The notes under the pieces: generated by a model | Told to the model about the DNA's origin: nothing | The model's input: only the letters and a program-made list of their open reading frames with translations | The model's database searches: none | Assembly (NCBI RefSeq): GCF_003628145.1 | Contig: NZ_RBZV01000010.1 | Span: forward strand, 124,623-188,622 | Reading direction: 5' to 3' | DNA: 64,000 nucleotides | From: Trinickia fusca | GTDB lineage: Bacteria > Pseudomonadota > Gammaproteobacteria > Burkholderiales > Burkholderiaceae | Part shown: in pieces, positions 51,363 to 60,915 of the stretch | Position numbering within the stretch: position 1 is the first letter of the stretch | How the letters are laid out: every line of letters begins with the position of its first letter | Made by a program: the position numbers and the translations under genes

Positions 51363-52268
51363 ATGATTCGACTCGACGATCTCACGATATTCGTACTCGC
51401 CGCCGACAACGGCAGCCTGTCGGCGGCGGCCCGTTTGCTGAACCTCGCACCGGCCGTCGCGAGCTCGGCCATCAAGCGACTCGAGGGCGAGCTCAACGTG
51501 AGGCTGTTTGCGCGCTCGACGCGCAGCCTGCGGCTCACGCCCGACGGCGAGCGCTACGTCGAATTCGCCCGCAACGCGCTCGCCGAACTACGCGCAGGCA
51601 AAGACGCGCTGATGCAGGACAAGGAAGCGCTGCACGGCACACTCACGCTGTCGATCCCGTCAGATCTTGGCCGCCACGCGCTCGCAGGCTGGCTCGATGC
51701 GTTCATCGAATGCCATCCGACGCTGGCGCTGAACGTGCGCATCGGCGATACGCTCGTCGACATGTTCCGTCAGCCCGTCGACGCTGTCCTGCGCTACGGC
51801 GTGCCGGACGATTCATCGCTCGTCGCGCTGCCGCTGGCGCCCGACAACCGTCGCGTGCTGTGCGCGTCACCGGATTATTTCGCGCGGCACGGCAAGCCCG
51901 CGTCGCCCGACGATCTGCATCAACACAACTGTCTGCGTTACGCGCTCAGCGCGTCGACCTACGAACGCTGGACGTTCTATTCGGGCACTGGCGCGAAGAC
52001 GGTGAAGGTAACGGGCAATCGCGTTAGTGACGACGGCGAACTCGTGCGCCGCTGGTGCGTCGCCGGGCATGGCCTCGCCTACAAGTCGCGGCTCGATGTG
52101 CTGGCCGACCTGCGCGCCGGTCGGCTCGAACCGGCGCTCGAAGACTGGACCGGGGAGTTCACCCCGCTCAATCTCGTCACGACACATCGGCTCGCGTTGA
52201 CGCCGGCGCTCGACAAGCTGCGCGCCTTCTTGCAGCAGCGAGTGGCGGTCTATCTGGAGAGTCAGTGA
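51363..52268 (+). CDS. LysR-family transcriptional regulator
   Basis: 301 residues starting 9 bases after the membrane protein stop, so probably read through. HTH: MIRLDDLTIFVLAADNGSLSAAARLLNLAPAVASSAIKRLE in two blocks, and LFARSTRSLRLTPDGER. The effector domain has LSIPSDLGRHAL and the CrgA-like DAVLRYGVPDDSSLVA. Target unknown. Its end overlaps the convergent antitoxin-like gene by 7 bases. Confidence 0.92.
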   Translation: MIRLDDLTIFVLAADNGSLSAAARLLNLAPAVASSAIKRLEGELNVRLFARSTRSLRLTPDGERYVEFARNALAELRAGKDALMQDKEALHGTLTLSIPSDLGRHALAGWLDAFIECHPTLALNVRIGDTLVDMFRQPVDAVLRYGVPDDSSLVALPLAPDNRRVLCASPDYFARHGKPASPDDLHQHNCLRYALSASTYERWTFYSGTGAKTVKVTGNRVSDDGELVRRWCVAGHGLAYKSRLDVLADLRAGRLEPALEDWTGEFTPLNLVTTHRLALTPALDKLRAFLQQRVAVYLESQ

Positions 52269-52654
52269 TTCGCAGCGAGGCAGCGTAGCACCTCCTCGGT
52301 GCGCCCGTCGGACACGAGCTGCTCGGCCGTCTTGTAGCCGAACTCGGACAGCGGCTCGTTCCGATACCAGAACAAGGCTCGACCGACGTCGCCCGACGCA
52401 TCGGTGGCCGCGCAAATCACACGCAGCGCCTCGCGCAGGAACCGCTGCACGCTTTCCGAAGCCGGCATGCGACTCAATGTGTTGCGGTGCACGTGCGCTT
52501 GCTTCGCCAGCGTTTGCAAATCAATGTTCAGCGCCTCGGAAAAACGCCGCGCCGACACGACCGGCGCCGGCAATTCCGGATCGCGCAAAGCATTCAAGAA
52601 TTGCTCGAAGCTCGCGCTCGGAGCCAGTTCGCCGGTATCGACCGTCGAGTCCAT
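52262..52654 (-). CDS. Xre/MbcA/ParS-type antitoxin-like protein (orphan)
   Basis: 130 residues from ATG 52654 (AAGG at 6 bases). HTH-like N-terminal part (ALNIDLQTLAKQAHVHRNTLSRM) and the C-terminal toxin-binding domain of the Xre/MbcA/ParS type (ALFWYRNEPLSEFGYKTAEQLVSDGRTEEVLRCLAA in two blocks). The usual RES-domain toxin gene is absent: one side is a LysR gene, the other the efflux operon. It may be a solitary regulator. Confidence 0.8.
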   Translation of the reverse strand: MDSTVDTGELAPSASFEQFLNALRDPELPAPVVSARRFSEALNIDLQTLAKQAHVHRNTLSRMPASESVQRFLREALRVICAATDASGDVGRALFWYRNEPLSEFGYKTAEQLVSDGRTEEVLRCLAANH

Positions 52655-52699
52655 CGTCAACCTTGCACCCATTACGCACAAACATACCCATTTGAAAGC

Positions 52700-52728
52700 G
52701 CCCGCGCTGCAGACAACGCAGCGCGGGC
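52700..52728 (-). terminator. Terminator hairpin after the RND efflux operon
   Basis: GCCCGCGCTGC (52700-52710) and GCAGCGCGGGC (52718-52728), 11-bp stem with a 7-base loop. Minus-strand reading continues into GCTTTCAAA, a weak T-rich tract, which fits the end of the outer-membrane gene transcript at 52745. Confidence 0.6.
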
Positions 52729-52744
52729 GCCAGAAGCGACAACG

Positions 52745-54289
52745 TTACTGCTTCGTGACTTTCGACGTACCGCTGCTGTCGCTATCGACGAGGTCGATCG
52801 CCTTGGGCGCCGACATGTCCCCCCAACCACCGCCGAGGGCACGAATGAGGCTCACTGTCGATTCGGCCTGCGCGCCGGTCAGCTGGCTCGCCTGCCGCTC
52901 GGCCGCCAGTACCGACCGCTCGCTGTCGAGCACGTCGAGGTAGCTGATCTGCCCTTCGCGGTATTGCGTCTGCGACAGATGCTGAGCGCGCTTGGCCGCG
53001 TCGACCGCGTCGTTCTGCGCGTGGATCTGATCGTCGAGCAGACGCAGATCGGAGAGGCTGTCCTCGACTTCACGGAACGCCGTCAGCACCTGCGAGCGAT
53101 ACTGCGCAACGTCTTCGTCGTATTGCGCATGCGCTTGGGTCAGTTGCGCCTTGCGGCGACCACCGTCGAAAATCGGCAGCGACAGCGCCGTACCCGCGAA
53201 CGGCCCGAGCAGGAACGTGCGGCTCGACCACATGAAGAGCTCGCCGAGCCCTGCCGACTCATAGCCGAACGCCCCCGTGATATCGAGCTTCGGGAAGAAC
53301 GCCGACCGGGCCAGCCCCACACGCGCGTTCGCCGCGGCCATCGCACGCTCGGCCGCCGCAATGTCGGGCCGCCGTTCGAGCAGCGCCGACGGCAGACCCG
53401 GCGGCACTTTCGCGGTGACCGGCACGAGCGGCTGCTGCGCGAACGAGAAGTCCGACGGTAGCTTGCCGAGCAAGATCGCGAGACTGTGCTCGGCCGCCGC
53501 ACGCTGCCGCGCGACGCCGACCGCATCGGCCTGCGCCGATGCCAGCGAGTTCTTGGCCTGCGACAGATCGAGCTCGCTGACTTCGCCTTCGTCGAAACGA
53601 CGCTGAACGAGCTTCACACCCTCCTCGCGCAAGGCCACCGTGCGGCTGAACAGATCCTGTTCGGTGTCGAGCTCGCGCAGCGCAAAGTACGTGGCCGCGA
53701 CATCGGCCTGCAGCGCAAGCTGCACCGACCGGTACAAAGCCTCGCTCTGCTGCGAGTCGGCACGCGCAGCAGAGACGTTCGACCCCACGCGGCCGAACAA
53801 GTCGGCCTCGTAGGAGGCCGTCGCCTGCGCGCGCCACAACGTCATCGGCGGCACATCCGCGTTCTGCGGCAGGCCCTGCGAGGCCGGCGACAGACGCTCA
53901 CGCGTCGGGCCAAAGCCCGCGTCGAGCTCGGGGAACCATGCCGAGCGCGCTACGTCGAGCGACGCACGCGACTGCCGCACACGCGCGGCAGCGGCCTTCA
54001 AGTCGGGGTTCGCGGCCCGCGCCTGCTCCTCGAGCTTGTTCAGCGTCTCGTCGCCGAAAATCGTCCACCACTGTCCGCGCTCGAGCGCATCGGACGGCTG
54101 GGCCGCCTTCCAGGTCCCCTCGTGTTGCAACGCTTCCGGCGTTTCCTTGAACGCCGACGGTACGCCCATGTCGGGACGCTTGTACTGCGGCTCGAGCGAG
54201 CACGCCGCCACGAGCGCCATCAAGAGGCCACCGGCCAGGACACGCTGCGCGGTGCGCATGATGCCGGCTGCCGAATCAAACCTTTTCAT
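52745..54289 (-). CDS. RND efflux outer-membrane lipoprotein (OprM/NodT family)
   Basis: 514 residues. Lipoprotein signal: MRTAQRVLAGGLLMALVAAC with lipobox and Cys near residue 29, followed by SLEPQYKRPDM. The body has the two tandem OEP (TolC-like) repeats, e.g. SRASLDVARSAWFPELDAGFG and AALEPAANARVG-type blocks, and RALGGGWGD near the end. It forms the channel of the tripartite pump with the two genes upstream. It corresponds in position to opcM/oprC. Confidence 0.92.
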   Translation of the reverse strand: MKRFDSAAGIMRTAQRVLAGGLLMALVAACSLEPQYKRPDMGVPSAFKETPEALQHEGTWKAAQPSDALERGQWWTIFGDETLNKLEEQARAANPDLKAAAARVRQSRASLDVARSAWFPELDAGFGPTRERLSPASQGLPQNADVPPMTLWRAQATASYEADLFGRVGSNVSAARADSQQSEALYRSVQLALQADVAATYFALRELDTEQDLFSRTVALREEGVKLVQRRFDEGEVSELDLSQAKNSLASAQADAVGVARQRAAAEHSLAILLGKLPSDFSFAQQPLVPVTAKVPPGLPSALLERRPDIAAAERAMAAANARVGLARSAFFPKLDITGAFGYESAGLGELFMWSSRTFLLGPFAGTALSLPIFDGGRRKAQLTQAHAQYDEDVAQYRSQVLTAFREVEDSLSDLRLLDDQIHAQNDAVDAAKRAQHLSQTQYREGQISYLDVLDSERSVLAAERQASQLTGAQAESTVSLIRALGGGWGDMSAPKAIDLVDSDSSGTSKVTKQ

Positions 54290-54304
54290 TATTTCTCCTA
54301 AGCC

Positions 54305-57300
54305 TCAAGCATCCGTGACCGACAGCTGGGGGACCGCCGCATCGTCCTTCGCATGGCCGGTCGAATGGCCGCCGTTCGAATCTTCGTTCGAGTCCTTGCC
54401 CGCAACGTGGATCTTGCCGCCCGCAAGCGTGCGCAGCACCACGTAGAAGATCGGCGTCAGCATGAGCCCGAACAGCGTCACGCCGAGCATCCCGAAGAAC
54501 ACCGCGATCCCCATGGCATGGCGCATTTCCGAACCTGCACCCGTCGACAGCACGAGCGGCACGACCCCCATGATGAACGCGATCGACGTCATCAGAATCG
54601 GGCGCAGCCGCAGCCGGCTCGCCTCGATGGCAGCAGCCATCGGCGTACGGCCGTCATGTTCGAGTTCGCGCGCGAACTCGACGATCAGGATCGCGTTCTT
54701 CGATGCGAGACCCACCAGCACCATCAAGCCAATCTGCGTGAAGATGTTGTTGTCGCCTTTCAGCAGCCACACGCCCGTCAACGCCGACAGCACGCTCATC
54801 GGCACGATCAGGATCACCGCGAGCGGCAGCGTGAGGCTTTCATACAGCGCTGCCAGCACGAGGAACACGAGCAGCACGCTGATCGGGAACACCCAGATTG
54901 CCGCGTTGCCGGCCAGCACTTGCTGATACGTGAGGTCGGTCCACTCGAACTTCACGCCGCGCGGCAGCGTTTCCTTCGCGATGCGTTCGATCGCCGCTTG
55001 CGCTTGGCCCGACGAGTAGCCCAGCGCCGGACCGCCGTTGATGTCGGCAGCCGTGTAGCCGTTGTAGCGCACCACCATCTCCGGACCGAACGTGGGCGAA
55101 ACCTTCACGACCGACGACAGCGGCACCATCTCGCCGGCGGCGTTACGCGTCTTTAGTTGCAGGATATCGTCCGGGTGCGCACGGAACGGCGCATCGGCTT
55201 GCACGCGCACTTGATAGACGCGACCGAACTTGTTGAAGTCGTTCACATAGAGCGAGCCCAGATAGATCTGCATCGTGTCGAAGATATCCGTCACCGACAC
55301 GCCGAGCTGCTTCGCCTTCACGCGATCCAGGTCGACGTCCAACTGCGGCACGTTGATCTGGTAGTTCGTGAAGAGCGGCCCGAGCTCCGGCGCCTGCTGC
55401 GCACGCTTGATGAACGCGTTCGTCGCCTCATCGAGCTGTGCGTAGCCGAGTGCGCCGCGATCCTCGAGCTGCAGCTTGAAGCCGCCGAGCTGACCGAGGC
55501 CCATCACCGGCGGCGGCGGAAACACCGCAACAAATGCACCCTTGATACCGGCGTACTTCATATTCAACGCGCCCGCGATCGCACCCGCGGACAAGGCCTT
55601 CGAGCCGCGCTCCTTGAACGGCTTGAGCGTCACGAACACAATGCCCGCGCTCGAGCTGTTCGTGAAGCCGTTCACGGACAGGCCCGGGAACGCCACGGCC
55701 GATTCGACGCCGGGCTGCTTCAGCGCGAAATCGCCCATTTCACGGATGACACCTTCGGTGCGGTCAAGCGTGGCGCCGTTCGGCAATTGCGCGAACGCGA
55801 TCAAGTACTCCTTGTCCTGCGCGGGCACGAAGCCGCCCGGCACGACGTGTGTGACGAGCAGCGTCGCGCCGATGAGCACCGCATAGATGCCGAGCATGAC
55901 CGACTTGTGACCGATCACGCGCGTCACGCCGTGGCCATACGATGTCGAACCGCGATTGAAGACCTTATTGAATTGCTTGAAGAACCCGCCGAATACGCGG
56001 TCCATCGCGCGCGTCAGCCAATCTTTCGGTTCGTCGTGTCCACGCAGCAAGATCGCGCAAAGTGCCGGCGACAATGTCAGCGAGTTGAACGCCGAAATGA
56101 CGGTGGAGATCGCGATCGTCATCGCGAACTGCTTGTAGAACTGGCCCGTCAACCCGCTCATGAACGCAAGCGGCACGAACACGGCGACAAGCGTCAATGC
56201 AATAGCGATGATTGGCCCGCTCACCTCTCGCATCGCTCGATAGGTTGCGGCTCTCGCACTAAGCCCCGCGGAGATATTGCGTTCGACGTTTTCCACCACG
56301 ACGATCGCATCGTCCACCACGATCCCGATCGCCAGCACCATCCCGAACAGCGACAGCGCGTTGATCGAAAAACCGAAGGCGAGCAACAGCGAGAACGTCC
56401 CCACGATCGACACGGGCACCGCGACGAGCGGAATGATCGACGCACGCCAGGTCTGCAAGAACACGATCACGACGATGACGACGAGCGCAATCGCTTCGAG
56501 CAGCGTATGTATCACGGCCTCGATACTCGAACGCACGAACTGCGTCGGGTCATAGACGATGCTGTAGTCGACGCCGGCCGGGAAGTCCTTCTTCAGCTCG
56601 GCCATGTCCTTGCGAACCTGGTCGGAAATCGCAAGCGAATTCGCGCCAGGCTGCTGGTTGATACCGAGCGCAATAGCCGGCTTGTTGTCGAGCAGCGAGC
56701 GCAGCCCGTACTCGGAAGCGGCCAGCTCGACGCGCGCGACATCACGCAGGTACGTCACGCCACCGTCGGGCGAAGTCTTGATGACGATTGCACCGAACTG
56801 TGCTTCGTTTTGCAAACGGCCGCGCGCGTTCACCGACAGTTGCAGCGGCACGCCCGGCAGGGACGGCGAGCCGCCGATCACACCCGCAGCCACCTGGACG
56901 TTCTGCTCGCGAATGGCATTGACGACGTCGTCGGCCTTCAGGTTGCGCTCGGCGAGCTTGTTCGGATCGAGCCAGACTCGCATCGCGTAGTCGCCGCCCC
57001 CCCACAGCTGCACTTCGCCGACACCCGCGATACGATCGAGCCGATCCTTGACGTTGATCAGCGCGTAGTTGCGCAGATACGTCATGTCGTAGCGGTGGTC
57101 GGGCGAAATCAAGTGCACGACCATCGTCAGCGTCGGCGAGCTCTTGATCGTCGTCACGCCGAGCCGTTGCACGTCGTCGGGCAGACGCGGCAACGCCTGC
57201 GACACGCGATTTTGCACGAGCTGCTGCGCCTTGTCGGGATCGGTGCCGAGCTTGAACGTGACCGTCAGCGTGAGGTTGCCGTCGCTGTTTGCTTGCGACT

Positions 57301-57541
57301 GCATGTAGAGCATGTTCTCGACGCCGTTGATCTGCTCTTCGAGCGGCGATGCGACGGTCTCGGCGATCACCTTCGGGTTCGCGCCCGGATACTGCGCGTG
57401 CACGACGACCGATGGCGGAACGACCTCGGGATACTCGGAGATCGGCAGCTGGAACAGCGCGATCACGCCGGCCAGCAAGATCAGAACCGACAACACGCCG
57501 GCAAAGATCGGTCGATCGATGAAGAATTTAGAAATATTCAT
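54305..57541 (-). CDS. RND multidrug efflux pump, inner-membrane transporter (HAE1)
   Basis: 1078 residues. HAE1 family start MNISKFFIDRPIFAGVLSVLI, PISEYPEVVPPSVVV, then twelve transmembrane helices with the usual large periplasmic loops; the proton relay Asp-Asp is visible in GIVVDDAIVVVENVERNI and Lys/Arg later in the TM10 region. It exports drugs by proton antiport; substrate pattern is expected to resemble CeoB/BpeF. 15 bases ahead of the outer-membrane gene. Confidence 0.95.
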   Translation of the reverse strand: MNISKFFIDRPIFAGVLSVLILLAGVIALFQLPISEYPEVVPPSVVVHAQYPGANPKVIAETVASPLEEQINGVENMLYMQSQANSDGNLTLTVTFKLGTDPDKAQQLVQNRVSQALPRLPDDVQRLGVTTIKSSPTLTMVVHLISPDHRYDMTYLRNYALINVKDRLDRIAGVGEVQLWGGGDYAMRVWLDPNKLAERNLKADDVVNAIREQNVQVAAGVIGGSPSLPGVPLQLSVNARGRLQNEAQFGAIVIKTSPDGGVTYLRDVARVELAASEYGLRSLLDNKPAIALGINQQPGANSLAISDQVRKDMAELKKDFPAGVDYSIVYDPTQFVRSSIEAVIHTLLEAIALVVIVVIVFLQTWRASIIPLVAVPVSIVGTFSLLLAFGFSINALSLFGMVLAIGIVVDDAIVVVENVERNISAGLSARAATYRAMREVSGPIIAIALTLVAVFVPLAFMSGLTGQFYKQFAMTIAISTVISAFNSLTLSPALCAILLRGHDEPKDWLTRAMDRVFGGFFKQFNKVFNRGSTSYGHGVTRVIGHKSVMLGIYAVLIGATLLVTHVVPGGFVPAQDKEYLIAFAQLPNGATLDRTEGVIREMGDFALKQPGVESAVAFPGLSVNGFTNSSSAGIVFVTLKPFKERGSKALSAGAIAGALNMKYAGIKGAFVAVFPPPPVMGLGQLGGFKLQLEDRGALGYAQLDEATNAFIKRAQQAPELGPLFTNYQINVPQLDVDLDRVKAKQLGVSVTDIFDTMQIYLGSLYVNDFNKFGRVYQVRVQADAPFRAHPDDILQLKTRNAAGEMVPLSSVVKVSPTFGPEMVVRYNGYTAADINGGPALGYSSGQAQAAIERIAKETLPRGVKFEWTDLTYQQVLAGNAAIWVFPISVLLVFLVLAALYESLTLPLAVILIVPMSVLSALTGVWLLKGDNNIFTQIGLMVLVGLASKNAILIVEFARELEHDGRTPMAAAIEASRLRLRPILMTSIAFIMGVVPLVLSTGAGSEMRHAMGIAVFFGMLGVTLFGLMLTPIFYVVLRTLAGGKIHVAGKDSNEDSNGGHSTGHAKDDAAVPQLSVTDA

Positions 57542-57592
57542 AATGCGTTCTTAGTAATTGAGCGCTTCCTCGTGCCCTGGCTAGCCGGCACG

Positions 57593-58819
57593 TTACGAAT
57601 TGGCCGTCGCGGTCTTGCCCGACGCGTTCGCGTTCTCGCTCGATTCACCCGGAGCCGTGTCGTCGCCGCCCGTCATCGGCACCATGTGGGCATTGACCGT
57701 CATGCCGGGCCGGACACGCTGCACACCGTTCACGACGATACGTTCGCCGTCGTGCAGACCGGCCGAGATCACGCGCAGATTGCCGTGCGATGTGCCGAGC
57801 TTGACTTCGCGATAGCCCACGCGGCCGGCCGGGTCGACGACCAGCACGAACTTCTTGTCCTGATCGGTGCCGATCGCCGCTTCGTCGATGAGCAGCGACG
57901 CATGCGGATCACCGCCGCCGACCTTCACGCGCGCATAGAGGCCCGGCACGAGCGTGCCGTCGGTATTGTCGAAGCGCGCGCGCACGCGGATCGTGCCCGA
58001 GGACGTATCGAGCCGGTTGTCGACCGAGGCGATCGTGCCCGAGCGCGAATACCCCGTTTCGTTGGCCAGGCCGAGATTCACGGGCACGTTTGCACCGTTG
58101 CGGGAACGACCGATGTATTGCAGGTAGGTCTGCTCATCGACGTCGAACGACGCGTAGATCGGCGAAACCGACACCAATGTCGTCAGCGGTGCGGCGCCGG
58201 CGCCCGCCGACACCACGTTGCCGACCGTGATCTCGGCGCGCGAGACACGGCCCGCGACCGGCGCGACGATCTTCGTATAGCCGAGGTTGATGTTCGCGGC
58301 CTCGAGCGCGGCTTGGGCCGCCTTGACGTTGGCGCTCGCCTCGCGTGCGGCGTTTTGCTTCTCGTCGTAGTCGCGCTTGGCGATCGCGTTGTCGGTCACG
58401 AGCCGCTGCGCGCGCTGCCAGTCGGTTTGCGCGTAGCCGTCACGAGCCTTGGCGGCGGCGAGCTGGGCGTCGGCGCGGTCGACTTCGGCCGCGTACGGGC
58501 GCGGATCGATGACGAACAGCACGTCGCCCTTCTTCACGAGCGCGCCGTCCTTGAAGTTGACCGAGACGATCGTGCCGGAGACGAGCGGACGCACGTCGAC
58601 CTTGTCGATGGCCTCGAGACGCCCCGAGTACGACTGCCAGTCGCTGACGGTCTTATTCAGTACGGTGGCCACGTCGACCTCCGGCGCCATTTGCGCGGCT
58701 GCCTTGTTGGGCGAGCTCGCGTTCACGCGAATCGCGCTGAACGTGGCAATGCCCGCGACAGCGACAAGGGCAATCACCGCGCTGGCAATGCGGGTACGAG
58801 AAAGGGGCTGTTTGGTCAT
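57593..58819 (-). CDS. RND efflux periplasmic adaptor (MFP family)
   Basis: 408 residues from ATG 58819 behind GGAG. A single N-terminal anchor helix or signal (ASAVIALVAVAGIATFSAI), beta-barrel and lipoyl domains with VDVRPLVSGTIVSVNFKDGALVKKGDVLFVIDPRP in two blocks, a coiled-coil hairpin (about 105-170) and the membrane-proximal domain. It bridges the pump and outer-membrane channel. Position matches ceoA/bpeE. Confidence 0.93.
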   Translation of the reverse strand: MTKQPLSRTRIASAVIALVAVAGIATFSAIRVNASSPNKAAAQMAPEVDVATVLNKTVSDWQSYSGRLEAIDKVDVRPLVSGTIVSVNFKDGALVKKGDVLFVIDPRPYAAEVDRADAQLAAAKARDGYAQTDWQRAQRLVTDNAIAKRDYDEKQNAAREASANVKAAQAALEAANINLGYTKIVAPVAGRVSRAEITVGNVVSAGAGAAPLTTLVSVSPIYASFDVDEQTYLQYIGRSRNGANVPVNLGLANETGYSRSGTIASVDNRLDTSSGTIRVRARFDNTDGTLVPGLYARVKVGGGDPHASLLIDEAAIGTDQDKKFVLVVDPAGRVGYREVKLGTSHGNLRVISAGLHDGERIVVNGVQRVRPGMTVNAHMVPMTGGDDTAPGESSENANASGKTATANS

Positions 58820-58886
58820 ACGAGGCTCCGGTTTGATGATGTTTTTCTTGCTATCTGTTGCTTTTGTCTTGCTATGACGCGGCAGG

Positions 58887-59732
58887 TCAGGCGCTTGCGA
58901 CCGCCACCCGCTCCAGACGACTCTGGAAAAACCGCACGGCGTCCTGCAATGCCTGCGGCTCGTTCGCGATCTTTTCGTGCGACACGCTGGCGTAGCGCGC
59001 GACCTGGGTAGGCACACCCGCACCGATCAGCCGCGCCGCATAGGTTTCCGCCTCCACGTGCAGCACGTCGTTCTGCGCCGTGGCGATGAACGTGGGCGGC
59101 AGGCCGCTCAGCCGCGTCGATTCGAGCGGCGCCGCATAAGGGTGCATGCGCTGGGACGCTTGCGGCAGGTACGCCCGGTAGCTGGCCGCGCACTGGCGCG
59201 GCGAGATGTCCGACGTGACGCGTCGCTCGTCGGCCAGGCACGTCATGCTGGGATCGAGCATCGGGCTGAACAGGGTCTGCGCCTCGACGTGCACGTCGCC
59301 ACGATCGCGCGCGACGAATGCCAGCCCGTTGGCGACATGGCCGCCCGAGCAGTAGCCCGCCAGCAACAGGCGCTTGCCGTTGCCGCCATGGGCGCGGCCC
59401 GCGCTCTCCGCCCAGCGCGCGGCGCGATAGGCGTCTTCGAGCGCTGCCGGGAACGGATATCGGGGGGCCAACGAATAATCTACCGATATGACCAATGCGT
59501 CGAGCCGCTCGGCAAAGTGACGCGCGGCGAAATCGGCGTCGTCGAGCGAGCCGCGCAAGAATCCGCCGCCATGGAAATAAAGCACGACCGGCAACGCACG
59601 CCCACCCGCGCGGCGATAAAGCCGCAAGTCGATATTGCGCTGATATCCGGCAATCTGAACCTCGCTCACCTCCAACGGCGGATCATCGCATAGGGCGCCG
59701 GCCGAAAGATTACGGGAACGCGTAGTTGGCAT
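58887..59732 (-). CDS. Alpha/beta hydrolase (LlpE-like, HSL family)
   Basis: 281 residues from ATG 59732. HSL-type motif YFHGGGFLRGSLDDAD (HGGG oxyanion), nucleophile elbow AGYCSGGH (Ser), and C-terminal Asp/His of HSL esterases. The position between the LysR regulator and the efflux adaptor matches llpE of the ceoR-llpE-ceoAB-opcM locus. Possibly hydrolyses an ester-type substrate or signal; role in efflux unclear. Confidence 0.85.
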   Translation of the reverse strand: MPTTRSRNLSAGALCDDPPLEVSEVQIAGYQRNIDLRLYRRAGGRALPVVLYFHGGGFLRGSLDDADFAARHFAERLDALVISVDYSLAPRYPFPAALEDAYRAARWAESAGRAHGGNGKRLLLAGYCSGGHVANGLAFVARDRGDVHVEAQTLFSPMLDPSMTCLADERRVTSDISPRQCAASYRAYLPQASQRMHPYAAPLESTRLSGLPPTFIATAQNDVLHVEAETYAARLIGAGVPTQVARYASVSHEKIANEPQALQDAVRFFQSRLERVAVASA

Positions 59733-59910
59733 GATCGAACGCGCAAAGCGCGATAGTTTCACAATGGAACGAATTGTCGGTTCGGCAACGTTTCGGATAA
59801 ATGCCTATAATCCGGCAACACAATTCACCGCTTGCGAACAATGGCGCGTTCCGTGCCCTCAATTGACTGAACCGTGCGCGGGTGGTGTGTCATTTCCCCG
59901 GAGAACCACG
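59733..59910. promoter_or_regulatory. Divergent promoter of regulator and efflux operon
   Basis: 178 bases between the LlpE-like ATG and the divergent LysR ATG at 59911. Expected to hold the LysR-binding box and both promoters. Moderately AT-rich near 59750-59830. No single site was assigned. Confidence 0.5.
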
Positions 59911-60915
59911 ATGGATCGGCTTCAGGCCATGCAAGTGTTCACACGTGTGGTCGACACGAACAGCTTCACCAAGGCCGCGGAAACGCTCGATCTGCCGCGC
60001 GCCTCCGTCACGACGATCATCCAGAATCTAGAGGGTTACCTCGGTGTGCGGCTCATGCATCGCACGACGCGCCGCCTGAGCCTGACCCCGGACGGCGCAG
60101 CATACTACGAACGCTGCGTTCGCATCCTGGCCGACGTCGATGAGACGGAGAGCAGCCTGCAGAGCGGCAGCAAGAAACCCCACGGCAAATTGCGCGTCGA
60201 CATGCCGGGCTCGCTCGGCCGCTCGATCGTCATCCCCGCGCTGTGCGAATTCCACCAGCGCTACCCCGACATCGACCTGCAGCTCGGCTTCTCCGATCGC
60301 CCCGTCGATCTGTTGCAGGAAGGCGTCGATTGCGTGCTCCGCGTCGGGGCGCTGCAGGATTCCTCACTGGTCGCGCGCCGTATCGGGCTGTTCGAGGGCG
60401 TCACCTGCGCGTCGCCCGACTACCTCGCGCGCGCCGGCGAACCGCGCACGCTCGAGGAGCTGAGCCAGTTCAAGGCCATCAACTACTTCTCGAGCCGCAC
60501 GGGGCGCATCATCAACTGGTCGTTCCTGGTCGATGGCAAGGAAGTCGAAGTGAAGATGGAAGGCGGCGTGTCCGTCAACGATGCGGATGCCTACGTGACC
60601 TGCGCGCTGGAAGGCTTCGGCCTCATTCAGCCCGCGCTGTTCATGGTGTTGCCGCATCTGCGCTCGGGCGCGCTCAAGGAAGTGTTGCCGGCCTGGAAGC
60701 CGCTGCCGATGCCGATCTCGGCCGTGTACCCGCACAGCCGGCATCTGTCGCCGAAGGTGCGCGTGTTCGTCGACTGGGTCGCGGAGGTGTTCGATCGGTG
60801 CCCGCTGCTGAGCGGGCGGCAAAGCCTCGACAAGGTGTGCAGCAAGCGCACGCTCGAAGACCTCGAAAACGCCGCGCCGCTCGATACGCCCGTGCTTTCC
60901 GAGTGGGTTGCCTAA
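59911..60915 (+). CDS. LysR-family regulator of the efflux locus (CeoR/BpeT-like)
   Basis: 334 residues from ATG 59911 (GGAG upstream; an in-frame start at 59731 is ignored because it would run through the promoter). HTH MDRLQAMQVFTRVVDTNSFTKAAETLDLPRASV in two blocks, LMHRTTRRLSLTPDG, and effector-domain features typical of this subgroup. Divergent from llpE and the efflux operon, where CeoR/BpeT acts as an inducer-responsive activator in Burkholderia. Confidence 0.9.
   Translation: MDRLQAMQVFTRVVDTNSFTKAAETLDLPRASVTTIIQNLEGYLGVRLMHRTTRRLSLTPDGAAYYERCVRILADVDETESSLQSGSKKPHGKLRVDMPGSLGRSIVIPALCEFHQRYPDIDLQLGFSDRPVDLLQEGVDCVLRVGALQDSSLVARRIGLFEGVTCASPDYLARAGEPRTLEELSQFKAINYFSSRTGRIINWSFLVDGKEVEVKMEGGVSVNDADAYVTCALEGFGLIQPALFMVLPHLRSGALKEVLPAWKPLPMPISAVYPHSRHLSPKVRVFVDWVAEVFDRCPLLSGRQSLDKVCSKRTLEDLENAAPLDTPVLSEWVA

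Noticed and set aside
52487-53461. 324-codon plus-strand frame opposite the outer-membrane efflux gene
   Set aside because: Shadow of the OprM/NodT gene with no recognisable domain.
55157-59011. A 1284-codon open frame on the plus strand
   Set aside because: It is antisense to the RND pump and adaptor, has Arg/His/Asp-rich composition typical of reverse-strand shadows in GC-rich DNA, and shows no domain.
59731-59910. N-terminal extension of the efflux LysR regulator from 59731
   Set aside because: It would run through the divergent promoter; ATG 59911 starts the canonical HTH and has a ribosome site.
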